Assembly (NCBI RefSeq): GCF_001510645.1
Contig: NZ_LMVB01000001.1
Location: 1,354,436 to 1,418,435 of the forward strand
From: Paenibacillus sp. FJAT-29882
GTDB taxonomy: Bacteria > Bacillota > Bacilli > Bacillales > DSM-1321
Reading direction: 5' to 3'
Length of the DNA stretch: 64,000 bases
The notes beneath the pieces are model-generated. The model was not told the origin of the DNA, did not search any database, and saw only the letters and a list, made by a program, of their open reading frames with translations. Every line of letters starts with the position of its first letter. Within the stretch, counting starts at the first letter, position 1. Shown here in pieces: positions 1 through 9,314 of the stretch. The position numbers and the translations under genes are program-made.

Positions 1-939
1 CTTAGACCTGAAACGATCATTGATATAGCAAAGAGAGAAGACATCGGTATCCCTTCTTTTGATCTTGAAGAAATTCAGATAGAACTCACGGCTCCAATAG
101 AATGTGAATCTCTTGATGAATATTTGAGAAAATTCGCAATCCCGAATTTAGTTATGCAGTCAAAAGAAAATCTAAGAAGAATTGCCTTTGAGCTGTTGGA
201 AGATGCTGCACAGGAAAATGTAAAATATATGGAGGTTCGATTTGCTCCTTTACTTCACACTAAAAAAGGATTAGATGTAGAAGAAATCATACAAAGCGTC
301 TTAGAAGGAATGAAGGACGCTGAAGATCAATACGATATAAAAGGAAACTTAATACTTTCATGTATGAGAACGATGTCGGTAGATCGTGCTTTTGAGGTCG
401 TAGAAAAGGGTAAAAGCTTCCTTGGAAAGGGAGTTGTTGCTATCGATTTATGTGCATCTGAGGAGGAAGGGTTTTGTAGAATCTTCGAAGCACCGATACG
501 ATTAGCGAAAGAATATGGCTATCGAGTAACGATTCATGCTGGTGAAACTGGTATAGGCAAAAATGTACTAGAGGCAGTTAAACTTTTGGGCGCTGAAAGG
601 ATTGGACATGGAGTATTTATTAAAGATTGTGATGAAGCATATCGAATAGTGAAGGAACAACAAGTTGTGCTGGAAATGTGTCCGACAAGTAATGTCCAAA
701 CAAAAGCAGTGAATAATTTTCGTGAACATCCAATCTATAATTTTCACAAAGATGGAATAAAAGTAACTATTAATACGGATAACAGAACGGTATCAGCTAC
801 AAATATGCTGAATGAATGCACTATAGTATTTAACGAATTTAATATGAGTTTTGAAGATTATAAACACATTTATTTTAATAGTGTTGAAGCATGCTTTGCA
901 GATTTAAAGACAAAGGAAATGCTGAAAAAGTATATATAA
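1..939 (+). CDS. add: adenosine deaminase (5' end outside the window)
   Basis: Adenosine deaminase converts adenosine to inosine in cytoplasmic purine salvage. The reading frame is open from base 1, so only the N-terminus, including the first metal-binding histidines, is missing; about 312 residues are visible. Seen: HAGE at bases 535-546 (catalytic Glu), the metal-ligand His in IGHG (about 601-612), and NTDNR at about 772-786. NTDNR replaces the enterobacterial NTDDP, but I recall this variant from Gram-positive and actinobacterial members, so it is not a sign of decay. A hairpin follows the stop by 12 bases. The family assignment is very secure; the true start cannot be seen. Confidence 0.93.
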   Translation, partial: LRPETIIDIAKREDIGIPSFDLEEIQIELTAPIECESLDEYLRKFAIPNLVMQSKENLRRIAFELLEDAAQENVKYMEVRFAPLLHTKKGLDVEEIIQSVLEGMKDAEDQYDIKGNLILSCMRTMSVDRAFEVVEKGKSFLGKGVVAIDLCASEEEGFCRIFEAPIRLAKEYGYRVTIHAGETGIGKNVLEAVKLLGAERIGHGVFIKDCDEAYRIVKEQQVVLEMCPTSNVQTKAVNNFREHPIYNFHKDGIKVTINTDNRTVSATNMLNECTIVFNEFNMSFEDYKHIYFNSVEACFADLKTKEMLKKYI

Positions 940-951
940 TGGAGAAGATTA

Positions 952-988
952 AGCTGCCAGAACCAAGTAAATGAGGGTTCTGGCAGCT
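952..988 (+). terminator. hairpin after add
   Basis: A 13-bp perfect inverted repeat, AGCTGCCAGAACC (952-964) and its complement (976-988), begins 12 bases after the add stop. The usual U-run is absent (the sequence continues agaaacctcatttt), so it may terminate weakly or act as a 3' stabiliser. Confidence 0.6.
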
Positions 989-1051
989 AGAAACCTCATT
1001 TTCCATTACTTATATTGAGTTAAGTACATAGAAAGAATCGAATAACTACAC

Positions 1052-2500
1052 TTATTTAGAAAGCTCCTGAATTAGTTCTGAAAGTCTTATTAATCCTTTT
1101 TTTAGTTGGCCGGGCGATGCATAACAATAAGACAACCGAAGATGCTGTTGATCGTTTCGATCGTATACATTTCCTGGGTTTAATAAAATCCCTTCTTTCA
1201 GGGCTTTTTCAAATAATTTTCGGATTGAAATTTGTTTATGGATAGAAAGCCAAATATAAAAACCGCCTTCTGGTATATTCCAGGAGGCTAATTCTTTAAA
1301 ATAAGTATTTAGTATGTCAATAGTAAAGTCTCTACGGCATTTTAATTCTACTCTTATCTTCTTGATATGTTCATCATATAAACCACTTGATAGCCATTCG
1401 GCAACGGCAAATTGAGATAAAGAACTTGAGCCATAATCGGTTTGCATTTTAATATCTGATAAACGGTCGATTACAGGTTCGGGTCCTACAATCCAACCTA
1501 TTCTTAAACCGGGGCCTACGGTTTTAGACATGCTCCCCATATATAAGACAAGTCCCTGGTTATCTCGGGCTTTTAATGGATTAGGTGGCGAGTGTTCAAA
1601 CCATAAATCTCCATAAACATCATCCTCAATAATCGGTAACTTTTCATTCTTACAAACATTCAATAAATCTATTCGTCTATTTTCAGACATTAATACCCCT
1701 GTTGGGTTATGAAAAGAAGGGATGGTATAGAGTAAAGCTCCGTTATGCTGCCTTTTGAACCTTCGTATCGATTCCGTTAGTAGCCCTTCATGGTCCATAG
1801 GAATACCAAATAAATTCATTCCTGCTGATTGAAAGACATTCACCGAATTCAGGTAGGAAGGTGTTTCGAGAAAAATGGTTGAGCCACGGTGTAATAAGCC
1901 TAAAGAGATTAATTGCAATGCCTGAAGTCCTCCAGAAACAATCAAAATAGAAGAAGGCGAGGCTTCAATCCCTTTGGCTTTTAAATATTCACTTATTATT
2001 GCTCTTAAATGGATACTCCCTTTTGGTTCCGAATAGCCTAAAGAGAACATTTTTGAAGTACAACTTTGGAACATTTGTTGCATTTTTTCATTAGGCAACA
2101 ATTCAGGAGAAAGCTCTCCTGTGCCGAGTCGGATGATTTTCGGGTTCATTTCAGCTTTATTGATTTCTTGAATGATTTGGATATTTGGCTGATAAGATCC
2201 AGATTTCACGTAACTATTCCAATCAGGTGGTGGCGTAGTAGCGAGTATACTCCATGTATTATTTACAACGATGGTACCTTTTCCAACTTTGGATTCGATT
2301 AACCCATCTGCTATTAGCTCTCCTAGCGCATAGACAATTGTACTGCGATTCACTTGGAATTTGTTTGCTAGCTCCCTTTGTGTAGGAACTCTAGTCCCAA
2401 CTAACCACTCACCGTTCATGATTTTACTTTGAATATATTCGTATATTTGTTGGTGTAGCGGAATTGAAGATGATTTGTTTAAGGTCCATTCTTCTGGCAT
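1052..2500 (-). CDS. MocR/GntR-type transcription regulator with aminotransferase-like domain
   Basis: A PLP-dependent transcription factor of 482 residues, the usual MocR length. A GntR winged helix-turn-helix fills about residues 10-78 (PTQRELANKFQVNRSTIVYA is the recognition region). A fold-type I aminotransferase-like domain follows from about 110 to the end, with the PLP lysine in the MGSMSKTVGPGLR segment near residue 325. It is transcribed away from a LysE-family exporter across a short shared control region containing repeated ATTGGTTGG sites, so it most likely controls that exporter and perhaps itself. The effector is unknown; MocR proteins usually sense PLP or an amino-compound adduct. 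The start follows a GAGGAGCG-like site on the minus strand. Confidence 0.9.
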   Translation of the reverse strand: MPEEWTLNKSSSIPLHQQIYEYIQSKIMNGEWLVGTRVPTQRELANKFQVNRSTIVYALGELIADGLIESKVGKGTIVVNNTWSILATTPPPDWNSYVKSGSYQPNIQIIQEINKAEMNPKIIRLGTGELSPELLPNEKMQQMFQSCTSKMFSLGYSEPKGSIHLRAIISEYLKAKGIEASPSSILIVSGGLQALQLISLGLLHRGSTIFLETPSYLNSVNVFQSAGMNLFGIPMDHEGLLTESIRRFKRQHNGALLYTIPSFHNPTGVLMSENRRIDLLNVCKNEKLPIIEDDVYGDLWFEHSPPNPLKARDNQGLVLYMGSMSKTVGPGLRIGWIVGPEPVIDRLSDIKMQTDYGSSSLSQFAVAEWLSSGLYDEHIKKIRVELKCRRDFTIDILNTYFKELASWNIPEGGFYIWLSIHKQISIRKLFEKALKEGILLNPGNVYDRNDQQHLRLSYCYASPGQLKKGLIRLSELIQELSK

Positions 2501-2534
2501 AAAAAATACGCTCCTCGCTATTTTTATCCATTAT

Positions 2535-2573
2535 AACCGATTGGTTGGATTAAATTCCAACCAATTGGTTGGA
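2535..2573. promoter_or_regulatory. probable operator between MocR regulator and LysE exporter
   Basis: The 121-bp divergent intergenic region contains a perfect 16-bp palindrome CCAACCAATTGGTTGG (2557-2572). A direct repeat of its right half, ATTGGTTGGA, lies at 2540-2549 and 2564-2573, 24 bp apart. MocR proteins typically bind direct repeats with two or more helical turns of spacing, so this is the likely binding site. This is inferred from position and symmetry only. Confidence 0.65.
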
Positions 2574-2621
2574 GACCTTTCGAACTTTTTCTTATACAAT
2601 AATCAAGCAGGAGGAGTAAAA

Positions 2622-3236
2622 ATGTTAGAAGCAATTATTCATGGTTTCATTTTAGCGTTCGGATTAATTTTACCATTAGGGGTTCAAAACGTGTTTGTGT
2701 TTAACCAAGGTGCAGTCCAGTCTCAATTTATGAGGGCATTACCAGTTATCATGACTGCAGCCATTTGTGACACTCTATTAATTTCTTTAGCCGTTTTAGG
2801 GGTGTCTGTTGTTGTTCTTGAATATTACTGGTTAAAAACAGTCCTACTTACAGCAGGCATTTGTTTTTTACTTTATATGGGTTTTGTTACGTGGAGGAGT
2901 ACACCGATTGTTAAAGAGCAGAGAAAAAGCGTTTCGTTTACTCCTAAAAAACAAATTGCATTCGCTATGTCTGTATCGTTGTTAAATCCACATGCGATTT
3001 TGGATACAATTGGTGTGATTGGCACAAGTTCATTAAAATATACTGGAGTTGAAAAAATCGCATTCGCTGTCGTATGCATACTGGTTTCATGGGCATGGTT
3101 TGTAGGATTGGGAATTGTCGGCAGAGTAACAGGGAAAATGGATCGGTCAGGCCGCTTTTTAGCCATTCTCAATAAAATTTCAGCAATTGTCATGTGGGGA
3201 ACAGCTATTTATATTGGATTTACTTTAATAAAATAA
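2622..3236 (+). CDS. LysE/RhtB family amino acid exporter
   Basis: A 204-residue inner-membrane exporter of the LysE superfamily. The start is the ATG at 2622 because AGGAGGAG lies about 6 bases upstream; the open frame extends further but lacks a better site. The N-terminal signature ILPLGVQNVFVFNQGA matches the family GPQNxFVxxQG motif, and about five to six hydrophobic segments follow. LysE proteins export basic amino acids or other metabolites by proton antiport; the substrate here cannot be read from sequence. It is divergent from a MocR regulator with shared operator-like repeats, which suggests substrate-responsive control. Confidence 0.9.
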   Translation: MLEAIIHGFILAFGLILPLGVQNVFVFNQGAVQSQFMRALPVIMTAAICDTLLISLAVLGVSVVVLEYYWLKTVLLTAGICFLLYMGFVTWRSTPIVKEQRKSVSFTPKKQIAFAMSVSLLNPHAILDTIGVIGTSSLKYTGVEKIAFAVVCILVSWAWFVGLGIVGRVTGKMDRSGRFLAILNKISAIVMWGTAIYIGFTLIK

Positions 3237-3364
3237 ATATAATATATAGATTGATCTCCATTGAACAGATGGATAATTCTACGATTCATCCATATACGAA
3301 AAGCGAATTTTGCTGTAAAGTTATTAGTATAAGGAACTTGTTCAAAAAGGAGGGTGCACTAACG

Positions 3365-5542
3365 TTGCCATCCGTGTTAATTATCGCCGAGAAGCCTGAT
3401 CAAGGGGCAACATTGGCCAAGCAATTTAAAACGAAAAAAAATCAAGGGTACATAGAGATTTTCCCAAATGAGCTTTTCCCAGATGGGGCCTATGTATCAT
3501 GGGCAATTGGCCATTTAACGGAGCTTATTTCACCAGAGAAATATAAGCCAGAATGGAAAAAATGGTCGCTTGATACGTTACCGATGATACCTGAAAAGTT
3601 TCAATATGAAGTGACGAACTCGAAGTATAAGCAATTTCAAGTAGTCAAATCGTTACTGAGAAAAGCAGAAGTGAAGGAAATCATCCATGCAGGAGATGCT
3701 GGTCGGGAAGGGGAACTAATCGTTCGCAATATCATCCAGCTAAGCGGTTCAAAAAAACCAATGAAGCGGCTTTGGATTTCATCTCTTACACCAAAATCTA
3801 TCTATGAAGGGTTCCAGCATTTATTAGCGGAACAAGAGACGAGACCTTTGTTCCATGAAGCATATACAAGAGCATGTGCAGATTGGACTGTTGGAATGAA
3901 TGCTTCAAGAGTTTATAGTATACTCCTGAAGAAAAAAGGAATCAGCGATGTATTTTCAGCAGGCCGGGTGCAAACGCCAACGCTTGCATTAATTGTGAAA
4001 AGGGAAAAGGAAATTGAACAATTTGTATCGAAACCTTTTTGGGAAGTCATAGCTGACTTTGATATGGAAGGTGGAAAATATCAAGGGAAATGGCAGAAGA
4101 ATCAGGAGACCCGTATTGACGATCAAGAAATGGCTGAGAAAATCGCAGCATTTTGTAAGGGGAAAGATGCAAAAGTAACCGATATGGTAACAGAACGCAA
4201 AGAATTTCTGCCACCGCTACTATTCAATTTGTCTGCATTACAGGCAACCGCAAATAAAATGTATAAATTTCCACCAAAAAAAACGCTTGATGTTCTACAA
4301 AGCCTCTATCAGAAAGGCATTGTATCTTATCCCAGATCAGACTCCAATTATGTAACTAAGGGAGAAGCAGAAACCTTTCCAGATATCATGGATAAATTGA
4401 GTAAATTTGCCGACTACTCGCCATACTTTCCACTGCCACAGCCATCCATTCTCCATAACAAACGCTTTGTCAATGAAAAAAAGGTGACCGATCATTACGC
4501 TATCATTCCAACAGAACAAGTAACTGATCCAGCACGTTTGTCTGATGACGAACGAAAAATGTACGATTTAGTCGTTAAAAGACTAATTGCTGCTCATTAT
4601 GACAAAGCTATTTTTGATTATACGACCATAACAACAATGGTCGATCAACGGGCTGAATTTGTTTCAAAGGGGAAGCAGAAAATTCAAGAAGGTTGGCGGA
4701 AGGTCATTTTTAATAAAGAGAAAGAAGACGAGGACATTTTGCTTCCGAATGTTGAAAAAGAAGCTACAGGAAAAGTAGTGAAGTGTAAAGTGAAAGAAGG
4801 AAAAACACAGCCACCTAAGCGTTATACCGAGGGTCAGCTGATTACGCTTATGAAAACTGCAGGAAAGCATCTTGACAATGAGCAGCTTGAAAAAGTATTA
4901 ATGAAAACAGAAGGCCTTGGAACAGAGGCAACAAGAGCTGGGATTATTACGATGCTAAAGGATCGAAAGTATATTACGGTGCAAAAAAACCAAGTCTTTG
5001 CGACAGATAAAGGGAAGGTGTTAATTGAAGCAATCGGTGAAAAAATTCTTGCATCACCAGAAATGACAGCAAAATGGGAACAACGTCTCAGAGAAATAGG
5101 CGAGGGCAAAGCATCTGCAGGAACATTTATGGAAGCTGTAAAGAAATTATCATCGAAAATCATTACTGACGCAATAGCAGCTTCAAATGAATGGGATTTC
5201 TCTCAATTTGATACAGAATCGATTCAACGGAAATCTTCGAAACGAAAGGGTTCTACATCACTTGGTACATGTAAATTATGTGATGGAAAGATCGTCGATA
5301 AAGGAAACTTCTACGGCTGCACAAATTATTCGACAACAAAGTGTACATTTACCGTTTCAAAAAAAATTCTTAATAAAAACATTACGCAGGCAACTTTGAA
5401 AACATTATTAAAATCAGGGGAAACGGCTGTTATTGCAGGATTTGAAAAAGGGGACAAAACATTTAATGCAGCCTTGGTTTGGGATGAACAGTCAAAGAAA
5501 GTCAACTGGAAGTTCCCGAAGGAAACGAATGCATCCGAGTAA
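3365..5542 (+). CDS. topB: DNA topoisomerase III
   Basis: A type IA topoisomerase that relaxes and decatenates DNA through a 5'-phosphotyrosine intermediate. The start is TTG 3365, preceded by AAGGAGGGTG (3347-3356); the protein is 725 residues, matching B. subtilis TopB. Seen: an N-terminal TOPRIM domain (LIIAEKPDQGATLAKQF; acidic motif in HAGDAGREGELIVR, about residues 106-120), the catalytic tyrosine in GIVSYPRSDSNYV (about residue 325), and a C-terminal region with a partial zinc-ribbon-like CKLC...C segment (about 640-665). An upstream open frame into the exporter gene is not needed. Expression appears independent. Very secure. Confidence 0.96.
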   Translation: MPSVLIIAEKPDQGATLAKQFKTKKNQGYIEIFPNELFPDGAYVSWAIGHLTELISPEKYKPEWKKWSLDTLPMIPEKFQYEVTNSKYKQFQVVKSLLRKAEVKEIIHAGDAGREGELIVRNIIQLSGSKKPMKRLWISSLTPKSIYEGFQHLLAEQETRPLFHEAYTRACADWTVGMNASRVYSILLKKKGISDVFSAGRVQTPTLALIVKREKEIEQFVSKPFWEVIADFDMEGGKYQGKWQKNQETRIDDQEMAEKIAAFCKGKDAKVTDMVTERKEFLPPLLFNLSALQATANKMYKFPPKKTLDVLQSLYQKGIVSYPRSDSNYVTKGEAETFPDIMDKLSKFADYSPYFPLPQPSILHNKRFVNEKKVTDHYAIIPTEQVTDPARLSDDERKMYDLVVKRLIAAHYDKAIFDYTTITTMVDQRAEFVSKGKQKIQEGWRKVIFNKEKEDEDILLPNVEKEATGKVVKCKVKEGKTQPPKRYTEGQLITLMKTAGKHLDNEQLEKVLMKTEGLGTEATRAGIITMLKDRKYITVQKNQVFATDKGKVLIEAIGEKILASPEMTAKWEQRLREIGEGKASAGTFMEAVKKLSSKIITDAIAASNEWDFSQFDTESIQRKSSKRKGSTSLGTCKLCDGKIVDKGNFYGCTNYSTTKCTFTVSKKILNKNITQATLKTLLKSGETAVIAGFEKGDKTFNAALVWDEQSKKVNWKFPKETNASE

Positions 5543-5899
5543 AGTCTTTTGGTTTGTACTTGTTTAAGTAAGTTTAATATAGTAGAATTTTTTAGTATAT
5601 GTATAAAACATTTCATACATTTTTAGAGTCTAACTTTATACATGTCACCCTCGCCATAGACTAGTCTGTGCTAAATAACTAGCTTTTTGTGCCGAGAACC
5701 TGTGACAGTTTTTCTTGATTGATAAGAAAGTATAAGGTTTTTCAATGAGTTTTGGCGTTTTAGCGAGAACATCCTACGATCTCGATCAGAGTTACATAGG
5801 ACGTACTAACTTCGGCAATCGCCACAGTAAAAAGTGGAACTTAGTCGAAGTTCCTTATTTGGCGCTTTTCGCTTTTCTTATGAATGGGAGGATTAATAA
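5543..5899. other. intergenic region upstream of mntR with nested inverted repeats
   Basis: No gene is seen here. Between 5750 and 5830 there are nested complementary pairs: TGGCG with CGCCA, and TCCTA with TAGGA around GATCTCGATC. A separate hairpin GGAACTT-agtcg-AAGTTCC lies near 5840-5860. A further palindromic patch (GACTAGTC) is near 5659. It could be a structured mntR leader or a decayed mobile remnant; I do not recognise a named riboswitch. Confidence 0.4.
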
Positions 5900-6328
5900 A
5901 TGCCTACACCGAGCATGGAGGATTATATCGAGCAAATCTATTTATTAATAGAAGAAAAAGGATATGCTCGGGTTTCTGATATTGCGGAAAACCTGTCTGT
6001 TCATCCTTCCTCAGTTACAAAAATGGTACAAAAACTTGATCAAGAAAAATATCTAGTTTATGAAAAATATCGCGGACTTGTGCTAACCGCTAATGGTAAA
6101 AAAGTAGGGAAACGGCTCGTATATCGCCATGACCTGCTAGAGCAGTTGTTGCAGATTATCGGGGTAAAAGAAGAAAATATTTATCAGGATGTTGAAGGAA
6201 TTGAACATCATTTAAGTTGGGATTCCATCGATCGAATTGGTGATTTGGTTGAGTATTTCCAAGAAGCCCCAGAACGAATGGAGCAACTAAAAGCCATACA
6301 AAAGAAAAATGAAGACGTAGAAAAATAA
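5900..6328 (+). CDS. mntR: manganese-responsive transcription regulator MntR
   Basis: A DtxR-family metalloregulator of 142 residues, the B. subtilis MntR length. It represses Mn(II) uptake genes when manganese is bound. The first 75 residues form the winged helix-turn-helix ([20 protein letters not shown], then [13 protein letters not shown] as recognition helix). The C-terminal dimerisation half carries the metal ligands expected of MntR: an N-terminal Asp/Glu (MEDYIEQ), His-Asp in YRHDLLEQL, and Glu/His in GIEHHLS. There is no SH3-like extension, again typical of MntR. GGGAGG lies just upstream of the ATG. It is followed by a palindromic repeat that probably ends transcription. Confidence 0.94.
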   Translation: MPTPSMEDYIEQIYLLIEEKGYARVSDIAENLSVHPSSVTKMVQKLDQEKYLVYEKYRGLVLTANGKKVGKRLVYRHDLLEQLLQIIGVKEENIYQDVEGIEHHLSWDSIDRIGDLVEYFQEAPERMEQLKAIQKKNEDVEK

Positions 6329-6339
6329 GAATGGTTGAG

Positions 6340-6428
6340 GGGGCCTGACCTCGCACCACACACACAGTATATTTATGTTTACCACAAAACTTATGCTGTA
6401 AACGTGATTGCGAAGTCAGGCTTTTTAT
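6340..6428. repeat. palindromic intergenic repeat, family A
   Basis: The arms GCCTGACCTCGCA (6343-6355) and TGCGAAGTCAGGC (about 6410-6421) pair almost perfectly around a roughly 55-base centre and end in CTTTTT. It starts about 12 bases after the mntR stop. It shares the GGYCTGACCTCRCA arm with the other copies in this window. Confidence 0.65.
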
Positions 6429-6685
6429 GTTTAACCGTCTTTCAGTGGAACAGGGGCGGGGCTTCGCAAAATCAGCTGCGCACCGCCACCTTCATAAGGT
6501 GATACAATTTGAGAACCTGAACCGCTTTAGAGCAGACGCTCATGGATGTTTATATAAATAAATAATAGAATATACTGAAACCTTTTTCAATTATTATCGT
6601 AAGTATAAATAGCTAATTTCACTTGCAGGCGTGCGATAATTTTAGCAAAATACATAGATACACTTGAAGAGGTGAGGTGTGAAAC
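6429..6685. other. intergenic region with GC-rich patch
   Basis: No gene is seen. A GC-rich patch at about 6452-6500 (cggggcttcgca, then gcgcaccgccacc...aaggtg) stands out from its AT-rich surroundings and loosely resembles the patch at 59046-59140. The downstream gene's ribosome site (GAGGTGAGG, about 6669) closes the region. Confidence 0.3.
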
Positions 6686-7372
6686 ATGACTATACATAAT
6701 TGGCTTTTAGATGCCGAGAAACAATGGAATCAATTTGCACTTGATTGGTCAAAAAAATCACAAGAGATGTGGGAAACGGGAAGTAGACAGACGATCATAC
6801 CTTTCTTTAAGGAACATGTTCCAATTGGGGCGAAAGTAGCTGATTTGGGTTGTGGCGATGGATATGGATCACTTAGACTTGCAAGCCTAGGTTACCATGT
6901 TACTGGTCTTGATTTATCCTCTGAAATGATTGAAATTGCTCAATCAAAGACGCTTGGAATTGAACATATGTCATTTGTTCAGGGTGACTTAGCAAGGCTT
7001 CCATTCTTGAATCAAGAATATGATGCCATTATGGCGATAAACTCGCTAGAATGGACCGAAAATCCAGTACTTGCCCTAAAAGAAATGCATCGTGTTGTAA
7101 AGCAAGGCGGCTACGGCTGCATAGGTATATTGGGACCAACTGCTATGCCAAGAAAGAAGCATAGCTATCCTAAAATCCTTGGGGAAGACGTAATTATGAA
7201 TACTTTGCAATCATGGGATCTGGAAAAATTAGCTACGGAAAATGGCTGGGAAATCATAGCGGAAAAAGGAATTCCGAAGCGTGGAGTGGACTTTACAAAA
7301 CTTGATTATTTAGAAAAAGATTCACAGCAATCGCTTTCATTCACGTGGGTATTTATGTTTAGAAAAAAATAA
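6686..7372 (+). CDS. class I SAM-dependent methyltransferase
   Basis: A 228-residue Rossmann-fold methyltransferase. Motif I (VADLGCGDGYGSLRLASLG, about residues 50-69) binds S-adenosylmethionine, motif II ends in GLDLSSEMIEIA, and motif IV-like DAIMAINSLEWTENP follows at about 113-127. The fold is that of methyltransferase family 11/25, with small-molecule rather than nucleic-acid hallmarks. The substrate is unknown. B. subtilis has a similarly sized methyltransferase (YodH) in the yod region, but orthology cannot be proved here. The stop touches the next open frame, so it is probably co-transcribed with the AIM24-family gene. GAGGTGAGG precedes the ATG. Confidence 0.85.
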   Translation: MTIHNWLLDAEKQWNQFALDWSKKSQEMWETGSRQTIIPFFKEHVPIGAKVADLGCGDGYGSLRLASLGYHVTGLDLSSEMIEIAQSKTLGIEHMSFVQGDLARLPFLNQEYDAIMAINSLEWTENPVLALKEMHRVVKQGGYGCIGILGPTAMPRKKHSYPKILGEDVIMNTLQSWDLEKLATENGWEIIAEKGIPKRGVDFTKLDYLEKDSQQSLSFTWVFMFRKK

Positions 7373-7386
7373 TGGAGCTGATTAGT

Positions 7387-8079
7387 ATGGAAAAATACAG
7401 AATAGATCAATTCATTAATCAAACGAAACAAGAAGATAAAGGGCAGGGCTTGTTTGAATTGGAAACACCAAGAATTCTTGAAATTAACCTTGAAAGCCAA
7501 ATTTGGGCAAAGATGGGATCGATGATTTCCTATCGTGGTAACATAAAGTTTGAACGTGAAGGCATTCTTGAACATGGGATTGGCAAGCTCTTTAAGAAGG
7601 CATTTACAGGCGAAGGTGCTCCGCTTATGAAAGCTACAGGGCAGGGTAAACTATATGTTGCCGATCAAGGCAAGAAAATCTCTATTTTGAATTTATATAA
7701 TGAATCAGTTACTGTGAATGGTAATGACTTACTTGCATTTGAACCTAGTATTGACTGGGATATTAAGCTAATGCGTAAGGTTGCTGGTTTGATGGCAGGC
7801 GGTCTTTTTAACGTTACGTTGAAAGGTACGGGAATGGTAGCCTTCACGTCTCATTATGAACCTCTTACTCTATTAGTTGAACCAGGAAATCCAGTGTATA
7901 CAGATCCGAACGCAACTGTTGCTTGGTCTGGGCACCTTGAGCCAGAGTTTGTCACAGATGTTTCACTTAAATCATTTTTTGGGCGAGCAAGTGGTGAATC
8001 GATTCAAATGAAATTTCAAGGAAATGGCTTCGTTGTTGTACAGCCATTTGAGGAAGTATATCTTTCGCAGCAAAGCTAA
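7387..8079 (+). CDS. AIM24 family protein
   Basis: A 230-residue protein of the AIM24/TIGR00266 family (bacterial relatives of a yeast mitochondrial biogenesis factor), predicted to form a beta-rich trimeric barrel. Seen: family segments SQIWAKMGSMISYRGNIKF near residues 40-60, LFNVTLKGTGMVAFTSHYEP, and a conserved GNGFVVVQP near the C-terminus. There is no signal peptide or membrane helix. The start is ATG 7387 with GGAG about 9 bases upstream; a further ATG at 7372 overlaps the preceding stop by one base. Its biochemical role is not known; coupling to a methyltransferase gene is the only contextual hint. Confidence 0.85.
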   Translation: MEKYRIDQFINQTKQEDKGQGLFELETPRILEINLESQIWAKMGSMISYRGNIKFEREGILEHGIGKLFKKAFTGEGAPLMKATGQGKLYVADQGKKISILNLYNESVTVNGNDLLAFEPSIDWDIKLMRKVAGLMAGGLFNVTLKGTGMVAFTSHYEPLTLLVEPGNPVYTDPNATVAWSGHLEPEFVTDVSLKSFFGRASGESIQMKFQGNGFVVVQPFEEVYLSQQS

Positions 8080-8144
8080 TAGAAGGTATCGGACTATTTT
8101 TACTCTTTCTATGGTATAATGAGTTTAGAGAGGGAGTGTGGACG

Positions 8145-8315
8145 GTGTCCAATAAGAATAAATTCCAACCAGGCGAAGTTGTCAACCTTGGAGAAACTGG
8201 TGAAGAAGTAACAATTATGAAGTGGCAATATGTTCCAAATATGAAAAAGTATACGTATGTAATCAAAGAAAAGCCGTCAACTTTTTACTTTGAGGAAGAA
8301 CTTACAAAAATATGA
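8145..8315 (+). CDS. small conserved-looking hypothetical protein
   Basis: A 56-residue hydrophilic protein starting at GTG 8145, with AGGGAG at 8131-8136. The upstream segment TGGTATAAT (8113-8121) is an extended -10 box, so it has its own sigma-A-type promoter. A strong hairpin with a T-run follows the stop. The sequence begins with a PGEVVNLGETGEEVTIMKW motif and continues with alternating aromatic and charged residues, suggesting a small beta-barrel like a KOW/SH3 fold. I do not recognise the family. Promoter, ribosome site and terminator together make it a credible gene although it is very short. Confidence 0.75.
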   Translation: MSNKNKFQPGEVVNLGETGEEVTIMKWQYVPNMKKYTYVIKEKPSTFYFEEELTKI

Positions 8316-8327
8316 TGTAATGGATAG

Positions 8328-8360
8328 GAGACCAACTTTTAAACGAGTTGGTCTCTTTTA
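8328..8360 (+). terminator. rho-independent terminator
   Basis: The perfect stem GAGACCAACT (8328-8337) / AGTTGGTCTC (8346-8355) is followed by TTTTA, directly after the small gene. It may also serve metA on the other strand. Confidence 0.85.
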
Positions 8361-8387
8361 GCATGAGATTAATGAGGTATTATTACC

Positions 8388-9296
8388 TTAATCCCATTCA
8401 TAAGGTGTTTCTTGGTATACATAATAATTGAGCCAATTTGAAAATAAAAGACTGCTATGGCTTTTCCAGCGATGAAGTGGGGTCTTTTCGGGATTGTCGT
8501 CTGGATAATAATTCTCAGGGATATCCGTTAGAAGACCTTTTGCCTGATCACGTGTATATTCTTGTCCTAATGTGTCGGCATCATATTCAAGATGTCCTGT
8601 AATCATAATTCTTCTACCATCTTTTGATGCGAGCAGCAAGATCCCCGCTTGGTCCGATTGGGCAAGTACGATCAGCTCTTCTTGAGTCAACAATTGATCA
8701 AGGTTAATGTCCGTGTACCTGGAATGTGGAGCCAAGAATTGATCATCAAAGCCGCGAACAAGCCGCTCGTTAGGCTGAAGAACATGATGTGGAAAAATAC
8801 CAAAACATTTCTTTGGTAACTCGTGTTTGTTAATTCCATAATGATGATATAGGGCTGATTGTGCACCCCAGCATATATGTAAGGTTGACGTAACATGTTT
8901 GGTTGTCCAATCCATAATTTCTTGAAGTTCTTCCCAATAATCCACTTCCTCAAATTCCAACTTTTCAACGGGTGCACCCGTAATAATCATCCCATCAAAT
9001 TTATTGTTTTTCACCTCCGAAAAAGGCTTATAAAATTGATCTAAATGAAGCTTACTGGTGTTTTTTGCTTCATGCGAGATTAATCGTAAAAATGAAACAT
9101 TCACTTGAATCGGTGTGTTTCCCAAAAAACGAAGAATTTGAGCTTCCGTTTTTTCTTTCTCCGGCATTAAATTCAAGATAAGTATATTTAATGGACGAAT
9201 GTCCTGCTTAGTTGCTAGTTCTTCTTCCATTACAAAAATATTCTCCTGCTCGAGAATTTGTTTGGCGGGTAATAAACCCGGAATTTTTATAGGCAA
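8388..9296 (-). CDS. metA: homoserine O-acetyltransferase, MetA type
   Basis: The first committed step of methionine synthesis: acylation of L-homoserine in the cytoplasm. 302 residues, full length for MetA. Seen: the catalytic Cys in [15 protein letters not shown] (about residue 142), the His/Glu pair in MITGHLEYD (about 235-237), and N-terminal [12 protein letters not shown]. Residue 111 is Glu in GAPVEKLEF; in characterised MetA proteins Glu111 gives acetyl-CoA specificity and Gly111 gives succinyl-CoA specificity, so this one should be an acetyltransferase. A ribosome site reading GGAGGA lies just upstream, followed by a 14-bp inverted repeat. No SAM (S-box) riboswitch is visible upstream. 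Confidence 0.95.
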   Translation of the reverse strand: MPIKIPGLLPAKQILEQENIFVMEEELATKQDIRPLNILILNLMPEKEKTEAQILRFLGNTPIQVNVSFLRLISHEAKNTSKLHLDQFYKPFSEVKNNKFDGMIITGAPVEKLEFEEVDYWEELQEIMDWTTKHVTSTLHICWGAQSALYHHYGINKHELPKKCFGIFPHHVLQPNERLVRGFDDQFLAPHSRYTDINLDQLLTQEELIVLAQSDQAGILLLASKDGRRIMITGHLEYDADTLGQEYTRDQAKGLLTDIPENYYPDDNPEKTPLHRWKSHSSLLFSNWLNYYVYQETPYEWD

Positions 9297-9314
9297 TTTA
9301 TATCCTCCTCCACG

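Noticed and set aside
2066..2302. Plus-strand open frame inside the MocR gene
   Set aside because: Antisense to a well-conserved regulator and with no sensible protein features; a shadow frame.
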